From the NCBI GenBank assembly GCA_947454485.1, contig CANGJJ010000002.1, forward strand, positions 469,173 to 533,172: a stretch of 64,000 nt of DNA. Reading direction: 5' to 3'. Of the stretch, positions 63,312 through 64,000 are shown in pieces. The notes beneath the pieces were generated by a model that did not search any database, was not told where the DNA came from, and saw only the letters and a list, made by a program, of their open reading frames with translations. Made by a program: the position numbers and the translations under genes. The stretch's first letter is position 1. The number at the start of each line of letters is the position of its first letter. This DNA is from Beijerinckiaceae bacterium (GTDB lineage Bacteria > Pseudomonadota > Alphaproteobacteria > Rhizobiales > Beijerinckiaceae).

Positions 63312-64000
63312 GCTGCGGCTTGCGGTCGCTTCTCGTTTCGCTACATTATCGGCAAGCGCGCCCGCCAGCGCGGATTTGCTGCGGCTTGCGGTCGCTTCTC
63401 GTTTCGCTACATTAGCCCGGCGCATCGAGCCGCACCGCAGTCGGCTGCGGCTTGCGGTCGCTTCTCGTTTCGCTACATTGCGCGTCGACGGCTTCACTGG
63501 AAGCGATACGCTGCGGCTTGCGGTCGCTTCTCGTTTCGCTACATTGTGGAGGGTCGATCCGCCAACCCTCCATAGGCTGCGGCTTGCGGTCGCGTCTCGT
63601 TTCGCTACATTTCGAGCTCTTTGATCTCGACGCCAAAGGCAGCTGCGGCTTGCGGTCGCTTCTCGTTTCGCTACATTTGAGTTGCCGCTCACTGGCCCCG
63701 TTATTAGGCTGCGGCTTGCGGTCGCTTCTCGTTTCGCTACATTTCACTGTCGAGCGGTCACGACCGATCAAGGGCTGCGGCTTGCGGTCGCTTCTCGTTT
63801 CGCTACATTGGCGTATGTGATTGCAGACAACAAACTGGCGCTGCGGCTTGCGGTCGCTTCTCGTTTCGCTACATTAGTCACACGATCACATTCGCGCCGA
63901 GCCCAGCTGCGGCTTGCGGTCGCTTCTCGTTTCGCTACATTGGGCAAGGCCACCATCACGATCACGCTCGGGCTGCGGCTTGCGGTCGCTTCTCGTTTCG
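63312..64000 (+). CRISPR. CRISPR array, probable type II-C, truncated by the window end
   Basis: Eleven direct repeats (the last 29 of 36 bases only) and ten spacers. Repeats start at 63312, 63378, 63444, 63510, 63576, 63642, 63708, 63774, 63840, 63906 and 63972. Period is 66 throughout: 36-bp repeats and exactly 30-bp spacers. The repeat begins GCTGCGGCTTGCGGTCGC and ends TTCTCGTTTCGCTACATT. All are identical except the fifth (T to G at base 19). The start GCTGCGG and the GCTAC end match the Parvibaculum lavamentivorans type II-C repeat as I remember it. TTGCGG and TACATT within each repeat, 16 bases apart, resemble the intra-repeat promoters of Neisseria, implying plus-strand crRNAs. No cas gene or anti-repeat is visible in the window. 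Confidence 0.98.

Noticed and set aside
63273..63965. Several repetitive 65-133 residue open frames on both strands with a 22-residue period.
   Set aside because: They are translations of the CRISPR array; the 66-bp period is divisible by three, so every frame stays open. No ribosome sites or start context.

Overview
The window looks like chromosomal DNA of an alphaproteobacterium, most likely Hyphomicrobiales (Rhizobiales). The signs are gene-dense, GC-rich DNA; the blocks lptC-lptA-lptB-rpoN-hpf-ptsN, ahcY-divL-tsaE-murU-addB-addA, ffs-dnaX-ybaB-recR and trpA-accD-folC; an AccD that has lost its zinc ribbon; and a DivL-type histidine kinase with tyrosine in place of histidine. I see no rRNA operon, insertion sequence or prophage. 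Genus cannot be told from the sequence alone.

Layout. 1-5.6 kb: two convergent units of exported redox proteins: a Tat-dependent flavoprotein, an unknown beta-rich protein and a cytochrome c on the plus strand; a Tat-dependent thiamine-diphosphate enzyme and a second cytochrome c on the minus strand. 5.6-9.6 kb: a structured leader and queC, then a tight run (renalase-like flavoprotein, DUF393, short-chain dehydrogenase, DUF2256) that resembles photolyase-linked gene sets, and another dehydrogenase. 9.6-24.7 kb: housekeeping (recR, ybaB, dnaX, SRP RNA, sugar epimerase, nudC, a TetR regulator, a nickel/cobalt permease, pheA, kdsB, membrane cytochrome c, trpA, accD, folC, an ABC exporter). 24.8-40.6 kb: polA facing addA-addB, cell-wall recycling genes (murU and a tsaE-amgK fusion), divL and ahcY. 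40.7-47.8 kb: glk, ptsN, hpf, rpoN, lptBAC, an RNase D-like gene and a small secreted protein. 48-54 kb: tRNA-Leu(CAG), an NDUFA9-like protein, a CysZ-like protein, a flavin monooxygenase, a phosphopantetheinyl transferase, an HdeA-like protein and an FeS (6-4) photolyase.

54.0-62.6 kb is an accessory catabolic block: a full tripartite tricarboxylate transporter (TctC-TctB-TctA) translationally coupled to an MmgE/PrpD protein, then a dehydrogenase, a divergent ring-opening amidohydrolase, an aromatic-type FAD hydroxylase and a second TctC-type binding protein. It reads as uptake and oxidation of an unidentified ring compound, perhaps nitrogen-containing. No regulator is encoded beside it.

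63.3-64.0 kb is the start of a CRISPR array with 36-bp repeats and uniform 30-bp spacers, cut by the window edge. The repeat strongly suggests type II-C (Cas9). Its 3' end carries promoter-like elements, as in Neisseria. No cas gene lies in the window, so cas9 and tracrRNA would be beyond 64000 or elsewhere.

The most promising unexplained items are the exported thiamine-diphosphate enzyme/flavoprotein/cytochrome c region, the ring-catabolism block with its atypical AtzD-family protein, the structured leaders before queC and before the amidohydrolase, and several near-perfect operator-like palindromes.
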